A stretch of 64,000 nt of DNA from Companilactobacillus heilongjiangensis (GCF_000831645.3 NZ_CP012559.1:1488001-1552000), one strand, 5' to 3'. Counted from the stretch's first letter, positions 26,852 to 36,604 are shown. Notes: generated from the letters alone by a model not told the origin. Translations and numbers: made by a program.

Positions 26852-27853
26852 TTATTTTTCACTCATTTTTTCAAAATACTTATTAGCTTTATTAATTGTA
26901 TCGTTAGATAACATATCATAAATTTGTTTAACAGTATAATAGACTGCCCGATTATCTGCAGCACCGTGGGCTTTAACAACTGGTGACTTTAGTCCAAGTA
27001 AAACGGCACCACCGGCTTGAGATGTATCGAACATTTGCTTCATACCTTTAAGCGATGGAGAAACGATAGCTGCACCCATTTTAGTAAAGATACCGTTATT
27101 TAGCAAGGCATCTTTTAGTTGTCCCAAGAGAATCTTAGCAGTACCCTCAGTTGCCTTCAAAGCAGCATTTCCAGTAAAACCATCAGTTACAATAACGTCA
27201 GCTTTACCAGCCAAAATATCACCTGATTCAATATTACCGATAAAGTGAATACCTTCTGTATCCTTCAAGAGTTGATAAGCTTCTTTGTGCATGCTGTCAC
27301 CCTTGTCATATTCAGTACCATTGTTCAACAAGGCAACACGTGGCTTGTCGATTTTCTTAACGTCGTGAGCATAGATTGAACCCATAACAGCCCACTGTTG
27401 TAAGTATGAGGCCTTAGCTTCAGCGTTTGCACCGACATCCAACATATTTACACCCTTAGGTGAATTAGTTGCTGGTAAAGTTGGCATCAAGGCTGGACGA
27501 GCAACTTGTTTGATACGACCAACGATGAAGATACCTGCTGCTAACAAAGCTCCAGTATTTCCTAGTGAGAACAAGGCATCGTTTTCACCATCTTTAACTG
27601 ACTTAGCTGCCAAAACCATTGAAGCATCCTTTTTCGAACGAATAGCTTTAACAGGTTCATCGGTTCCCAGGATTTCTTCATCAGTATGGACAATTGTAAT
27701 ACGTTCATCATTCTTCAAATATTTCTTAATGGCTGATTCTTTACCATATAAAACAAATTCCAAATCTTTCCACTCGTCACGAGCACGTTCAATTCCTTCA
27801 ACTACTACTTGCGGTGCATTGTCGCCACCCATAGCATCAACAGCTATTTTCAT
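26852..27853 (-). CDS. plsX: Phosphate acyltransferase PlsX
   Basis: The 333-residue protein starts MKIAVDAMGGDNAPQVVVEG, the PlsX signature, and contains the typical NTGALLAAG segment (about residues 98-106). It converts acyl-ACP to acyl-phosphate for PlsY at the membrane, the first step of phospholipid synthesis. It lies between recG and acpP, as in many Firmicutes. Confidence 0.97.
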   Translation of the reverse strand: MKIAVDAMGGDNAPQVVVEGIERARDEWKDLEFVLYGKESAIKKYLKNDERITIVHTDEEILGTDEPVKAIRSKKDASMVLAAKSVKDGENDALFSLGNTGALLAAGIFIVGRIKQVARPALMPTLPATNSPKGVNMLDVGANAEAKASYLQQWAVMGSIYAHDVKKIDKPRVALLNNGTEYDKGDSMHKEAYQLLKDTEGIHFIGNIESGDILAGKADVIVTDGFTGNAALKATEGTAKILLGQLKDALLNNGIFTKMGAAIVSPSLKGMKQMFDTSQAGGAVLLGLKSPVVKAHGAADNRAVYYTVKQIYDMLSNDTINKANKYFEKMSEK

Positions 27854-27865
27854 TTTGTTTCCTCA

Positions 27866-29899
27866 CTAATCAAAATTATTTAATTGTTCATATTCATCGT
27901 TAATAAATGACTTCAAGGCTTTAGTTTCCGGATTATTGAGTAATTTCTCATCCTCATAAAGTCGACTTGCTTCCTCTTGAGCCACTTCCAAAATATTAAT
28001 GTCGTTGATTGGATTACCAACTTTAAACTCGGGCAAACCAGATTGACGGTTACCCAACAAATCACCAGCACCACGCATCTTCAGATCTTCTTCAGCTAAG
28101 ACAAATCCGTCATTAGTCGATGTCAAAATTTTCATACGTTCAGTGGCCGATTCATTTTTGGGGTCAGCAATCAAAATACAATACGACTGCTTTTCCCCAC
28201 GTCCGACACGACCACGCAACTGGTGCAACTGCGATAATCCAAAACGATTAGCATCATATATTACCATAACTGAGGCATTTGGTACATCAACACCAACTTC
28301 AATAACGGTTGTTGAAACCAAAACATCAATTTTTTTATCAGAAAAGTCCTTCATGACCGTTTCCTTTTGGTCATTTGGCATCTGACCATGTAAAAGTCCG
28401 ATATGATACTTCTGACCAAATAATTCAGTGAACTTGTCATAAATCAGTTCAGCGTTCTTCAAATCCATCGATTCTGACTCGGAAATCAGCGGTGTAACAA
28501 CGTAAACTTGTGCTCCTCCACTCAATTCTTTAGTCACGAAACGATACATTTGCTCGATTTTTTGACTTCTGATCCAATAAGTTTCAACTTTTTTACGACC
28601 AGCTGGTAACTGATCAATTCGTGAAACATCCATGTCGCCATAAGTTGTAATTGCTAAAGTACGTGGAATTGGTGTGGCAGTCATTGCCAGAACGTCAGGA
28701 TTTTGTCCCTTCTCACGCAAAGCTTTTCGCTGATTGACACCAAAACGGTGTTGCTCATCAATTACAATAAAGCCTAATTCTTTGAAATCAACACTGTCCT
28801 GAATCAAAGCATGCGTTCCGACCACAATATTAGTCTTCCCGTTTTCAATATCACCAGCAATAAAATCGTGTTCTTTCTTAGTCAAAGAACCAGTTAATAA
28901 GGCTGTCTTGATATGTAAAGGCGAAAGTAATTTACTAATCTTATCAAAATGCTGCTGAGCTAAGATTTCGGTCGGTGCCATGATAGCCGCCTGATAACCA
29001 GCTGTCACGGATGCCAACATGGCAATAACTGAAACAATTGTTTTACCAGAACCAACATCACCCTGCAACAAACGATTCATGTGATGCGTTGATTCCATAT
29101 CACTGAGAATTTCTTTTGTCACGCGATCCTGTGCCTCAGTTAATTTGAAAGGCAAACTATCGATAAACTTCTGAATAAAATCATGGTCGTATTTTTCCAC
29201 GAAACCAACATTTTTTTGCTCATCGCTGCGTTTGATACTTTGCAGACCACATTGGAACAAGAAAAACTCTCGAAATTTAGCACTCCGCCGGGCTTCATCA
29301 CCTTGTTCTTGAGTCTTGGGAAAGTGGATACCAGAAACGATTTGTTCATCATCCAACAATTTATACTTCGTACGAATATATGCCGGGACAATTGTATCAA
29401 TCTGATCATGATATTTTTCATAGGCAGCCTTGATTAAATTAATCAAGGTTTTTTGGTGAATATTTTTATTAACCGAATAGACGGAATCAACTGAATTACC
29501 GTGGACATCAATTACTTTCATACCCATCAATGAGCGACGATTTTCATTCCACTTGCCATAAACAGCCGCATCAGTTCCAGTTTCAAATTTGTCTTTTAAC
29601 CATGGCTGATTAAAGAATGTCACCATGATTGACTCACTATCGACCAAAATCCGGACATTTAAACGGGTCTTCTTATAACCAAAACGTGCTACAACCGGCT
29701 CACTAGCAACGACACCTTTGAGCAAGATTTTCTCCTGGTCAGCAGCATCGTCAAGTGACTTTGCCTGCATATCCTCATAGCGAAAAGGAAAATAAAATAA
29801 TAAATCATACACATTGTTAATACCTAGTGACTGCAAGGCCTCTAATTTCTTGGGACCAACGCCAGGCAATTCAGCTAGTGAAATTTTCCTCAGATCCAT
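27866..29899 (-). CDS. recG: ATP-dependent DNA helicase RecG
   Basis: The 677-residue helicase has an N-terminal wedge/OB domain (about 60-150), Walker A GDVGSGKT (about 280), the DEQH box (about 388), TATPIPRT and the C-terminal TRG-motif region (RGRVGRGEKQSYC). It regresses stalled forks and resolves branched DNA. The ATG at 29899 follows a GGAGAGGGGGA ribosome site; the longer frame starts at an upstream TTG. Two structured repeat elements stand upstream. Confidence 0.97.
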   Translation of the reverse strand: MDLRKISLAELPGVGPKKLEALQSLGINNVYDLLFYFPFRYEDMQAKSLDDAADQEKILLKGVVASEPVVARFGYKKTRLNVRILVDSESIMVTFFNQPWLKDKFETGTDAAVYGKWNENRRSLMGMKVIDVHGNSVDSVYSVNKNIHQKTLINLIKAAYEKYHDQIDTIVPAYIRTKYKLLDDEQIVSGIHFPKTQEQGDEARRSAKFREFFLFQCGLQSIKRSDEQKNVGFVEKYDHDFIQKFIDSLPFKLTEAQDRVTKEILSDMESTHHMNRLLQGDVGSGKTIVSVIAMLASVTAGYQAAIMAPTEILAQQHFDKISKLLSPLHIKTALLTGSLTKKEHDFIAGDIENGKTNIVVGTHALIQDSVDFKELGFIVIDEQHRFGVNQRKALREKGQNPDVLAMTATPIPRTLAITTYGDMDVSRIDQLPAGRKKVETYWIRSQKIEQMYRFVTKELSGGAQVYVVTPLISESESMDLKNAELIYDKFTELFGQKYHIGLLHGQMPNDQKETVMKDFSDKKIDVLVSTTVIEVGVDVPNASVMVIYDANRFGLSQLHQLRGRVGRGEKQSYCILIADPKNESATERMKILTSTNDGFVLAEEDLKMRGAGDLLGNRQSGLPEFKVGNPINDINILEVAQEEASRLYEDEKLLNNPETKALKSFINDEYEQLNNFD

Positions 29900-30005
29900 A
29901 AACTTTTCCCCCTCTCCTCTAGACAATATTTCAAAATGAAAAAAGGCTATGACAAAACGAATCGTTTCATCACTGCCTCCTTTGGTTTAAATGGTTTATC
30001 TTTTT

Positions 30006-30194
30006 GCCGCCTCCGGTTGTGAGGGATTGAAGCCTGCTGTGTGGACCGGCTCGAGCCAAAATGCGGTCTCGAGCCTCGCTTTTGAACTTCGCAAAGACTG
30101 CGAATTTCAAAAGACGTCCTGTGCTGTAAGAACGGAAAATCACCGTCCTAACACCACTACCACTGCGGGCTTCATCCCTCACAACCTCCGGCTA
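30006..30194 (-). repeat. Structured MITE-like element, copy 7 (divergent stem type)
   Basis: Same plan with other stem sequences: outer stem GGTTGTGAGGGAT / ATCCCTCACAACC, arm 2 TTCGCA...TGCGAA within TTTTGAA...TTCAAAA, arm 1 GTGGTGTTAGGACGG with its near complement, and conserved arm 3 CGGTCTCGAGCCTCG. It shares almost no stem sequence with copies 1 or 5 but keeps the pairing. Confidence 0.87.
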
Positions 30195-30281
30195 ATGTAA
30201 CTTTTAAATTTTGATATTTATAAAACTAATTTATTTTAAGCAACTATTAGTATAAATTAATACAACAATAGAAATCAATGA

Positions 30282-30340
30282 GTCGGAAGAACTGAGAGTA
30301 TTTACTCAGTGTGGGTAAATACTCTCAGTTCTGGAGATAG
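30282..30340. repeat. Structured MITE-like element, copy 8 (minimal outer stem)
   Basis: All arms are gone. GTCGGAA, then a perfect 17 bp stem, GAACTGAGAGTATTTAC / GTAAATACTCTCAGTTC (30289-30331), then CTGGAGATAG. No T run follows on either strand, so it is not a standard terminator although it abuts the fakA stop. Confidence 0.8.
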
Positions 30341-32023
30341 TTACTCTACAGAAACCAAATATGGATAAACTGGTTGATCACCTTGATGAATTTCTGTTTC
30401 AAGGTCAGCGTATTTATCGTCTAGATAATCAGCAACCTTTTGGGCATCGGCATCATTACCGTCTTTACCAACAAGAATTGTGATAACTTCACTATCCTCA
30501 TCAATCATTTCGTCCAACATTTTTTCAGTTGTAGCAACTACATCTTCTTCGTCAACCAAAATCTTACCGTCAACGATTCCCATGTAATGTCCTTTGGTAA
30601 TCTTCAAGCCATCGATTTCAGTATCACGGATTGCTTGAGTAACTTGACCACTCTTAACTGTATCAAGTGAGTCTTCCATGTTTTCTTCGTTTTCTTCTAA
30701 TTCAGCTTCTGGATTGAATGAAAGCATTGCTGTCATCCCTTGAGAAATTGTCTTAGAACCAACGATAGCGACTGGAATATCAACTAAATCAACAGCTTGT
30801 TTTGCGGCCATGATGATATTTCCATTATTTGGCAATACCAAGGCACGTTTAGCATTTGATTTGTTAATTGCATCGACAATGTCATTAGTTGATGGATTCA
30901 TTGTTTGTCCACCACTGATAACGTGTGTAACGCCGAGACTCTTGAACAATTCTGTCAAACCTTCACCAGATGAAACTGCAATAACGGCATAATCAATTGG
31001 TTCTTGAGCGGCTGGCTCTGCTACGGGTTCGGCTTCATCTTCGTCAATAATAGTTTCGTGTTGTAAACGCATATTATCAATCTTGACTTTAACTAAAGCA
31101 CCGTACTTCTTACCTGCAGCCCAAACTTTGTATGGGTAGTTAGTATGTACGTGAACTTTGATAACTTCATCGTCAGAAACACAGATCAATGAATCACCGA
31201 TTCCATCCAAATAACTACGGAGCTTTTCATTATCGAAAACTTCGTCAGTTGTTGGATTCTTGCCGATTTTGACCATCATTTCAGTACAATAGCCATTCTT
31301 GATATCGTCACTGTTGAAATGACCTTGGGCTGATTGGTGATGACTGGCATTGACCATTTCATTCATATCAGCTTCGTCTGGAATATATTCTTCATCAACG
31401 GTTGTTTGGCCTGTTAAGCCTTCTAAGAAACCTTCGTAAATAAAGACTAATCCTTGACCACCGGAATCAACAACGCCAACTTCTTTCAAAACTGGCAAAA
31501 GTGACGGTGTCTTTTTAAGTCCAACTTTTGAACCGGCAACAACAGCTTTCATAACTTCTGCTAGATCATTAGTACTCTCTACTTGCTTCATACCGGCTTC
31601 AGCACCGTATCTAGCAACAGTAAGGATTGTTCCTTCAACTGGTTTCATAACGGCCTTATAGGCTGTCTTAACACCATCGTCGAAGGCTTTAGCTAAATCC
31701 ATTGCTGTCAAAGCGTCTTTATCTTCAATACTCTTTGAGAAACCACGGAAAATTTGTGAAGTGATAACACCTGAATTTCCACGAGCTCCCATCAAAAGAC
31801 CTTTAGCAAGGGCTTTACCAAGTGTACCAACATGGTCACTCTCTGATTCGTTTACAGCTTTAAAACCGCTTTGAATTGTTAAACTCATATTTGTTCCGGT
31901 ATCTCCATCGGGAACCGGAAAGACATTAAGTGAATTTACAAACTTAGCATTCTTTTCAAGTCTGTGCGATGCGACACGCACCATATCTGAAAATTCTTTT
32001 TTTGTAATTAGTTCTTTGCTCAA
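30341..32023 (-). CDS. fakA: Fatty acid kinase catalytic subunit (DAK domain, YloV)
   Basis: The 560-residue protein has an N-terminal DhaL-like kinase domain (PVPDGDTGTNM near residue 40, MGARGNSGVITSQIFRG near 95), a middle domain, and a C-terminal domain related to the DegV-binding region (GYCTEMMVKI, GGQTMNPSTNDIVDAI). FakA phosphorylates fatty acids held by FakB (DegV) for PlsX/PlsY. The start is a TTG with GGAGGGG 7 bases upstream; the frame is open further but would overlap the Asp23 gene. Its place with recG-plsX-acpP fits lipid supply. Confidence 0.93.
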   Translation of the reverse strand: MSKELITKKEFSDMVRVASHRLEKNAKFVNSLNVFPVPDGDTGTNMSLTIQSGFKAVNESESDHVGTLGKALAKGLLMGARGNSGVITSQIFRGFSKSIEDKDALTAMDLAKAFDDGVKTAYKAVMKPVEGTILTVARYGAEAGMKQVESTNDLAEVMKAVVAGSKVGLKKTPSLLPVLKEVGVVDSGGQGLVFIYEGFLEGLTGQTTVDEEYIPDEADMNEMVNASHHQSAQGHFNSDDIKNGYCTEMMVKIGKNPTTDEVFDNEKLRSYLDGIGDSLICVSDDEVIKVHVHTNYPYKVWAAGKKYGALVKVKIDNMRLQHETIIDEDEAEPVAEPAAQEPIDYAVIAVSSGEGLTELFKSLGVTHVISGGQTMNPSTNDIVDAINKSNAKRALVLPNNGNIIMAAKQAVDLVDIPVAIVGSKTISQGMTAMLSFNPEAELEENEENMEDSLDTVKSGQVTQAIRDTEIDGLKITKGHYMGIVDGKILVDEEDVVATTEKMLDEMIDEDSEVITILVGKDGNDADAQKVADYLDDKYADLETEIHQGDQPVYPYLVSVE

Positions 32024-32048
32024 AAGTTTCCCCTCCAACCAACTTTTC

Positions 32049-32417
32049 CTATTCGATATCGTCCAGAACTTTAATTCCTTGGACATATACGTTAACAGTG
32101 CCAGCTGGTGTTCCAAGCATTGTTTCTAGGTTGTATTTTACTTTTTCTTTTAAATTTTTTGCTACTTCAGAAATTTTGATTCCGTATCCGACGATTATGT
32201 AGACATCAACGACCAGTTTACCATCCTCTTGATGGATAACTATTCCTCTAGAAAAATCTTCAAGGTTTAAAATTGTGTTCATACCATCACGGAATTGGTT
32301 TTTGCTTGCCATACCTACGATACCGTAGATATCAGAAGCGGCTCCACCAACAATTGTGGCAACAGTATTTGTAGAAACATCAATTTCACCATGCTTTGTT
32401 TTAATTGTAACTGCCAT
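32049..32417 (-). CDS. Asp23/Gls24 family protein (YloU)
   Basis: The 122-residue Asp23-family protein has the typical GEIDVSTNTVATIVGGAASDIYGIVGMA start and the VDVYIIVGYGIKISEVAKNLKEKVKYNLE segment. These proteins associate with the membrane or envelope stress; the precise role is unclear. It is 25 bp before fakA, its standard neighbour. A second family member is at 58.0 kb. Confidence 0.92.
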   Translation of the reverse strand: MAVTIKTKHGEIDVSTNTVATIVGGAASDIYGIVGMASKNQFRDGMNTILNLEDFSRGIVIHQEDGKLVVDVYIIVGYGIKISEVAKNLKEKVKYNLETMLGTPAGTVNVYVQGIKVLDDIE

Positions 32418-32534
32418 CTCTGGATCCTCCTATTCATGGACCAAATCTATCATAAACAATAAAATTCTATCATAGCAACATTTCGAATTAAAGATTTATA
32501 CAACATTAAACCATATTAATCCCTAAATAATCTA

Positions 32535-32563
32535 TTGATTTCAATTCTTACTTATGGTAAATT
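32535..32563 (+). promoter_or_regulatory. Promoter of rpmB
   Basis: TTGATT and TAAATT lie 17 bp apart, about 50 bp before the rpmB start. Confidence 0.55.
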
Positions 32564-32614
32564 AGTCAGGTGATATTTTAAAGAAAAAACATGTAGCCAA
32601 AGGAGGTCGGTCCC

Positions 32615-32800
32615 ATGGCAAAAGATATTATTACAGGCCGTAAAACAGTATTCGGTAACAAGCGTTCTCATGCTCTTAACCAATCAAAACGTTCTTGGAA
32701 GCCAAACTTGCAAAAAGTTCGTATCATGATTGACGGTAAACCTAGACGTGTATGGGTTTCAGCTAGAGCTTTGAAATCAGGAAAAGTTACTCGTGTATAA
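32615..32800 (+). CDS. rpmB: 50S ribosomal protein L28
   Basis: The 61-residue basic protein matches L28 ([37 protein letters not shown]). AAAGGAGG precedes the ATG. It is divergent from the yloU-fakA genes, the usual arrangement, and has its own terminator at 32.8 kb. Confidence 0.97.
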   Translation: MAKDIITGRKTVFGNKRSHALNQSKRSWKPNLQKVRIMIDGKPRRVWVSARALKSGKVTRV

Positions 32801-32816
32801 TTATCACTTAATTTGT

Positions 32817-32860
32817 TAAAAAGGACTAGCAATTATATTGTTGGTCCTTTTTATTTTACA
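32817..32860 (+). terminator. Terminator of rpmB
   Basis: AAAAAGGACTAGCAAT pairs with ATTGTTGGTCCTTTTT. Confidence 0.88.
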
Positions 32861-32898
32861 CTATTATAATAAGATTTAATCGATTAAGGGGGTATTCT

Positions 32899-33720
32899 AT
32901 GAAAATATTAATTGGCAATCAAAATAAAAATGATGAACAGTTAACACAAGCTATCATTACTGCTCGAGATGGCGACATAATCGAATTATTGCCAGGAACT
33001 TATTTTTCAAGTACAGACCCTTTTATTTGTACTATTAGAAGAAACATTACCTTCATTGGTAAAACAAATAATAAAAATGATGTTAAATTATTTTGTAGTT
33101 TCACCATTGGCGAACAAAATATCGTTATTTTTAAAAACTTAACTATCAGTTACACTGCCAATGAAGACAACACTTTGTCTGCTTATGATGGTGCCAGAAT
33201 TTATGGCAATAATATTGCAATCAACCGCCAAACAGCTGACGATTGGGATACCATTTATGGAAAAGACGCTTATTTCTCATTCAAAGATTCCCAAATTTTA
33301 ACTGGTCGAAAAGTTAAGGCTATTGGCTTATCTTTGGAAAATAGTCAATTATTTTCGGACAATACTGCAATTCAATTGTTGCTGGAAAAACATTCGAAAG
33401 CTTATTTAAAAGATTCATTTGTCTATCATAAGTTGGAATTGCGCCAGACCTCTTCACTGGATTTCCATAATTTATCGATTGATTCTACTGGATCACCAAC
33501 TAAAAATGATTTGGCAGTGAAGGGTTATTCACGAATGAATGGACAGGATTTGATTTTTATTAATGAATCCCCTGCCATTCGGATTTTGAAGAGTAAGTTT
33601 AAAGTAGATAATTTTCAACCGATGCCTAATGAGATTCATTTTAAGTTTGATGATGTTTCTAAGATTGAAGCTGATGGGAAGTTGCCTTTTAATGAGGGGC
33701 CTTCTGATGCTAAAAAATAA
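32899..33720 (+). CDS. Parallel beta-helix repeat protein
   Basis: The 273-residue protein has no signal peptide. From residue 15 it resembles the start of pectin-lyase-like beta-helices (AIITARDGDIIELLPGTYF), then repeats short strands of hydrophobic and polar residues (NITFIGKTN, NIVIFKNLTISY, YFSFKDSQIL, GLSLENSQLFSD). No catalytic set is visible, so it may be a scaffold or binding protein inside the cell. GGGGG is upstream of the ATG. It stands alone between rpmB and a convergent accessory gene. I do not recognise a named family. Confidence 0.6.
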   Translation: MKILIGNQNKNDEQLTQAIITARDGDIIELLPGTYFSSTDPFICTIRRNITFIGKTNNKNDVKLFCSFTIGEQNIVIFKNLTISYTANEDNTLSAYDGARIYGNNIAINRQTADDWDTIYGKDAYFSFKDSQILTGRKVKAIGLSLENSQLFSDNTAIQLLLEKHSKAYLKDSFVYHKLELRQTSSLDFHNLSIDSTGSPTKNDLAVKGYSRMNGQDLIFINESPAIRILKSKFKVDNFQPMPNEIHFKFDDVSKIEADGKLPFNEGPSDAKK

Positions 33721-33743
33721 TAATTAAATTACAAGCGAAAGAA

Positions 33744-33784
33744 AGTATGTATTCTCTAATTTAAGAATGCATACTTTTTTAATT
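33744..33784. terminator. Bidirectional terminator between convergent genes
   Basis: AAAGTATGTATTCT pairs with AGAATGCATACTTT; T runs follow on both strands. Confidence 0.85.
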
Positions 33785-34854
33785 TACTTTTTTGGTTCTT
33801 TGATTTTTAGTCTATCGCTGAGTTCTGTTGGTGCATATTCCAGCCATTCTTTAAACGAATATCCTCTTTCTTTATCAGGATCATTTTCAACCGGAATACG
33901 GTGAGTTGCATAATGAGTTATTTCCACGCAATTCTCTTTAAGCGTCTTCAACACCTCTGCCTCTGAATTAGAATCTCCTTCTTCATTATGTAATACTTCT
34001 AAAAATAGCTTACTCTTACTCATTTCATCCAAAACTCTCTTGGCATCTTTACCAATAGCAATAATATATTTAGGTTTAATAATAAGACATTCCTGAACAA
34101 ATATTTCCACCGAATTAAGAAGATTTTTTTTATTTTCTTCATTTATTTTTTTAAAATCATCTTTTGTCAAAGTTTCTTTTTTATAGTTTATACCATCAGC
34201 CGACTTATTTTTTCTATTTTCATTTCTATTTTTTTGCCATTTTAAAAATTGAGATACACGCTCATCATCATAAACACCATTTTCTAAATCTTCTTTTGAC
34301 GACTTCAAAAATGATAATTTATTTCTGATTAAAAAGTCACGCATTACATTTCCTGCATTACTATCCTCTTTGTGCTTAATAACGTCAGTTATATAACAAC
34401 CCCCAAATCTTGACTTATTATTAGCCAGCCTTTCATTGGTTTGAACATATAGTTTATATGTATTTGTAGGTCTCTTAACATCCCTGAAGTTTCTCCAATT
34501 GCTATACTCATTTTTACCTTCACGAAAAGCCGCATTTAGCCCAACAAACATATACTTATTATTGAAGTCCTCATCCTTATTAAAAAAGTTATCCGGAAAT
34601 TCAAATGAATTTTTATCGAATAACGCTTCTTGACTTTCACCTGAATTAGACTTTTTAGATTGAAAATCTTTTGGTGTAAAACTTTCAATCCCTCTTTCTT
34701 TAAATTCCTTCTCAATATCATCATTCGATGGAAATTTACCCTTAGTTGTTAGAAATGAAGCAAAACTATCCACTCCAATTTCATCTTTCCCATCCTTAAA
34801 TCCAGTGTCAATTTTAAGTAATTCATCTCTAATTTCTGCTTTACTTCGTTTCAT
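33784..34854 (-). CDS. Hypothetical protein, possibly uracil-DNA-glycosylase-like fold
   Basis: A 356-residue, lysine- and asparagine-rich protein. Residues about 102-112 read MFVGLNAAFRE, followed by GGCYITDVIKHKEDSNAG (about 150), IKPKYIIAIGKDAKRVLDEM (about 258) and THYATHRIPV near residue 315. Their order and spacing recall the UDG superfamily motifs (a GxNP-like loop, a strand ending in DVIK, an IxxxGxxA strand and a late histidine). This is motif reading only. The gene is AT-rich, stands alone with its own ribosome site (AGGGGG) and terminator, and looks acquired. Roles in DNA repair or phage defence are possible but unproven. Confidence 0.45.
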   Translation of the reverse strand: MKRSKAEIRDELLKIDTGFKDGKDEIGVDSFASFLTTKGKFPSNDDIEKEFKERGIESFTPKDFQSKKSNSGESQEALFDKNSFEFPDNFFNKDEDFNNKYMFVGLNAAFREGKNEYSNWRNFRDVKRPTNTYKLYVQTNERLANNKSRFGGCYITDVIKHKEDSNAGNVMRDFLIRNKLSFLKSSKEDLENGVYDDERVSQFLKWQKNRNENRKNKSADGINYKKETLTKDDFKKINEENKKNLLNSVEIFVQECLIIKPKYIIAIGKDAKRVLDEMSKSKLFLEVLHNEEGDSNSEAEVLKTLKENCVEITHYATHRIPVENDPDKERGYSFKEWLEYAPTELSDRLKIKEPKK

Positions 34855-34948
34855 ATACTAATCCCCCTAATAATATATTTGATAATGCTTACAATCATGA
34901 ATTTATTATATTACTTTTCCTCAATAAATTACTTTATCAGTCAAATAA

Positions 34949-34986
34949 AAAACCGTTGAATCTCGAAAAAAATTCAACGGTTTTTA
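34949..34986 (-). terminator. Terminator of the metC-like gene
   Basis: AAAAACCGTTGAAT pairs with ATTCAACGGTTTTT directly after the stop codon. Confidence 0.9.
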
Positions 34987-36132
34987 TTAATCTAATTTAT
35001 CCAAGCTCTGTGCCAAATCAGCAATCAAATCTTTTGAATCTTCAATCCCAACCGACAAACGAACTAGTTGATGTGTAATGCCAGCCTTCAACTGTTCTTC
35101 TGGTGAAAGTTCAGCGTGTGTCATCTTATATGGCAATTCGATCAAACTCTCAACTGCACCTAGACTGACAGCCAATTGAATCAGCTTTGTTCCTTCAACA
35201 AACTTCGTTGAATCTAATCCATCTGCCAATTCAAATGAAACAATTCCACCGAAGCCATCAGCTTCTTTAGCAGCAATTTCATGATCCTTGCTACCTTCAA
35301 TTCCGGGATAATAAATCTTGGCGATTTCCTTACGACTTTGCAAAAATTCAACAATCTTTTTAGCATTTTCCAAATGGCGATCCATTCTAACTGACAATGT
35401 CTGAATCCCACGACGAACCAAATTAGAATCTTCTGGTGAAAGTGTTGAGCCGATTGCATTCTGATTGAAGTAAATTCGATCAGCCAACTCTTTATTTTTC
35501 GCCACAGCCATACCGGCAATAACATCGGAATGTCCACTGAGATACTTGGTAGCAGAATGAATCACGATGTCAGCGCCCAAATCCAATGGACGTTGAAGAT
35601 ATGGCGATAAGAAAGTATTGTCCACAATCGTCAAAATATGGTGTTTCTTGGCTACTTCAGCAGTTGCCTTAACACTTGTGACATGCAAAAGTGGATTTGT
35701 AAAACTTTCAAAATAAATTGCTTTAGTATTTGGCTTGATTGCAGCTTCAATTTCAGCAGGATTCTGTGTATCAACGGCCGTAAACTCTAGTTGCCAGCGC
35801 TTGAGAAATTCATTAATCAATCTAAACGTGCCACCATAAATCTCTTTACCAATAATGATATGGTCGCCCGGCTTAAAAATTGCTAAAACGGCATGAATTG
35901 CTGCAGATCCTGAAGAAAAGGCAAACCCTCGATAGCCATTTTCCAAGCCAGCAACTTGTTCCTCTAAATAATTTCTAGTTGGATTGCCAGAACGTGCGTA
36001 ATCATACTTCACCTTTGCCTCAACTGATGGATAGATATACGTTGATGAATTGTAAACCGGTACGTTGACCGCCCCAGTGTTGTTGTCATTTTGTGGTTTC
36101 CCATGAACCAATTTAGTATTAAATTCAGTCAT
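34987..36132 (-). CDS. Trans-sulfuration PLP enzyme (cystathionine lyase/synthase)
   Basis: The 381-residue enzyme belongs to the Cys/Met-metabolism PLP family: YDYARSGNPTRNYLE (about residue 44), SSGSAAIHAVL, and the PLP lysine in HSATKYLSGHSDVIAG (about 198). It acts in the cytosol on cystathionine or homocysteine-linked substrates; beta-lyase, gamma-lyase and gamma-synthase cannot be told apart here. A T-box-controlled metQ, luxS and an SDR gene are nearby, so a role in methionine/cysteine cycling is likely. It has its own terminator, and a structured repeat lies upstream. Confidence 0.92.
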   Translation of the reverse strand: MTEFNTKLVHGKPQNDNNTGAVNVPVYNSSTYIYPSVEAKVKYDYARSGNPTRNYLEEQVAGLENGYRGFAFSSGSAAIHAVLAIFKPGDHIIIGKEIYGGTFRLINEFLKRWQLEFTAVDTQNPAEIEAAIKPNTKAIYFESFTNPLLHVTSVKATAEVAKKHHILTIVDNTFLSPYLQRPLDLGADIVIHSATKYLSGHSDVIAGMAVAKNKELADRIYFNQNAIGSTLSPEDSNLVRRGIQTLSVRMDRHLENAKKIVEFLQSRKEIAKIYYPGIEGSKDHEIAAKEADGFGGIVSFELADGLDSTKFVEGTKLIQLAVSLGAVESLIELPYKMTHAELSPEEQLKAGITHQLVRLSVGIEDSKDLIADLAQSLDKLD

Positions 36133-36208
36133 CTTTTTAACTCCTAATATATTAATTATTTCTATAATACTTCTTATTAAAATATTTTTGAATTATCAAT
36201 ACTTCCAA

Positions 36209-36543
36209 ACACATAGTGCTAATTGATAACTTGTTGCAGATGTTCGCATAGATTTATATTTCAATGTATAAAATTGGTTGAGCATTAAAACAATTGAATA
36301 CTCTTACATTTGATTAATACGATTAATTAGTCGGAAGTGCTGGGAAATATTTGTGTGCCGTGGTAGTAGTATAAGTACGGGAGATTCCTCCCGTACTTAT
36401 ACTACCGGGCGCGTTTGAAGACTTGACGAACTGTGTCAAGGCTTCAAACCGAGATTCGAGACCGTACTTTGGCTCGGACCGTCCCGCACAGCTTGAGAAT
36501 ATTTCCCAGCTCTTCCGACGGCATATTTAGCTAGTCCGCAATA
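36209..36543 (+). repeat. Structured MITE-like element, copy 9
   Basis: Core 36330-36521 has all arms. Arm 1 is GTAGTATAAGTACGGGAG with its exact complement: an A-T pair replaces the G-C pair of copies 1 and 5, a compensated change. Arm 2 is GACTTGAC/GTCAAGGC. The left end has ACACATAGTGCTAATT (36209-36224) and the right end a decayed match near 36530-36543. Confidence 0.87.
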
Positions 36544-36569
36544 CTTTCTATCATAAATTACATAAGAAA

Positions 36570-36604
36570 ATCCCTTTCTAGAAATTTCTGGAAAGGGGTT
36601 CTTT
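36570..36604 (-). terminator. Likely terminator of the SDR gene
   Basis: CCCTTTCCAGAAA and TTTCTAGAAAGGG pair on the minus strand, followed by TTTTCTT. Confidence 0.65.

Noticed and set aside
30282-30340. Repeat copy 8 as the fakA terminator
   Set aside because: The stem is strong but no T run follows on the minus strand.
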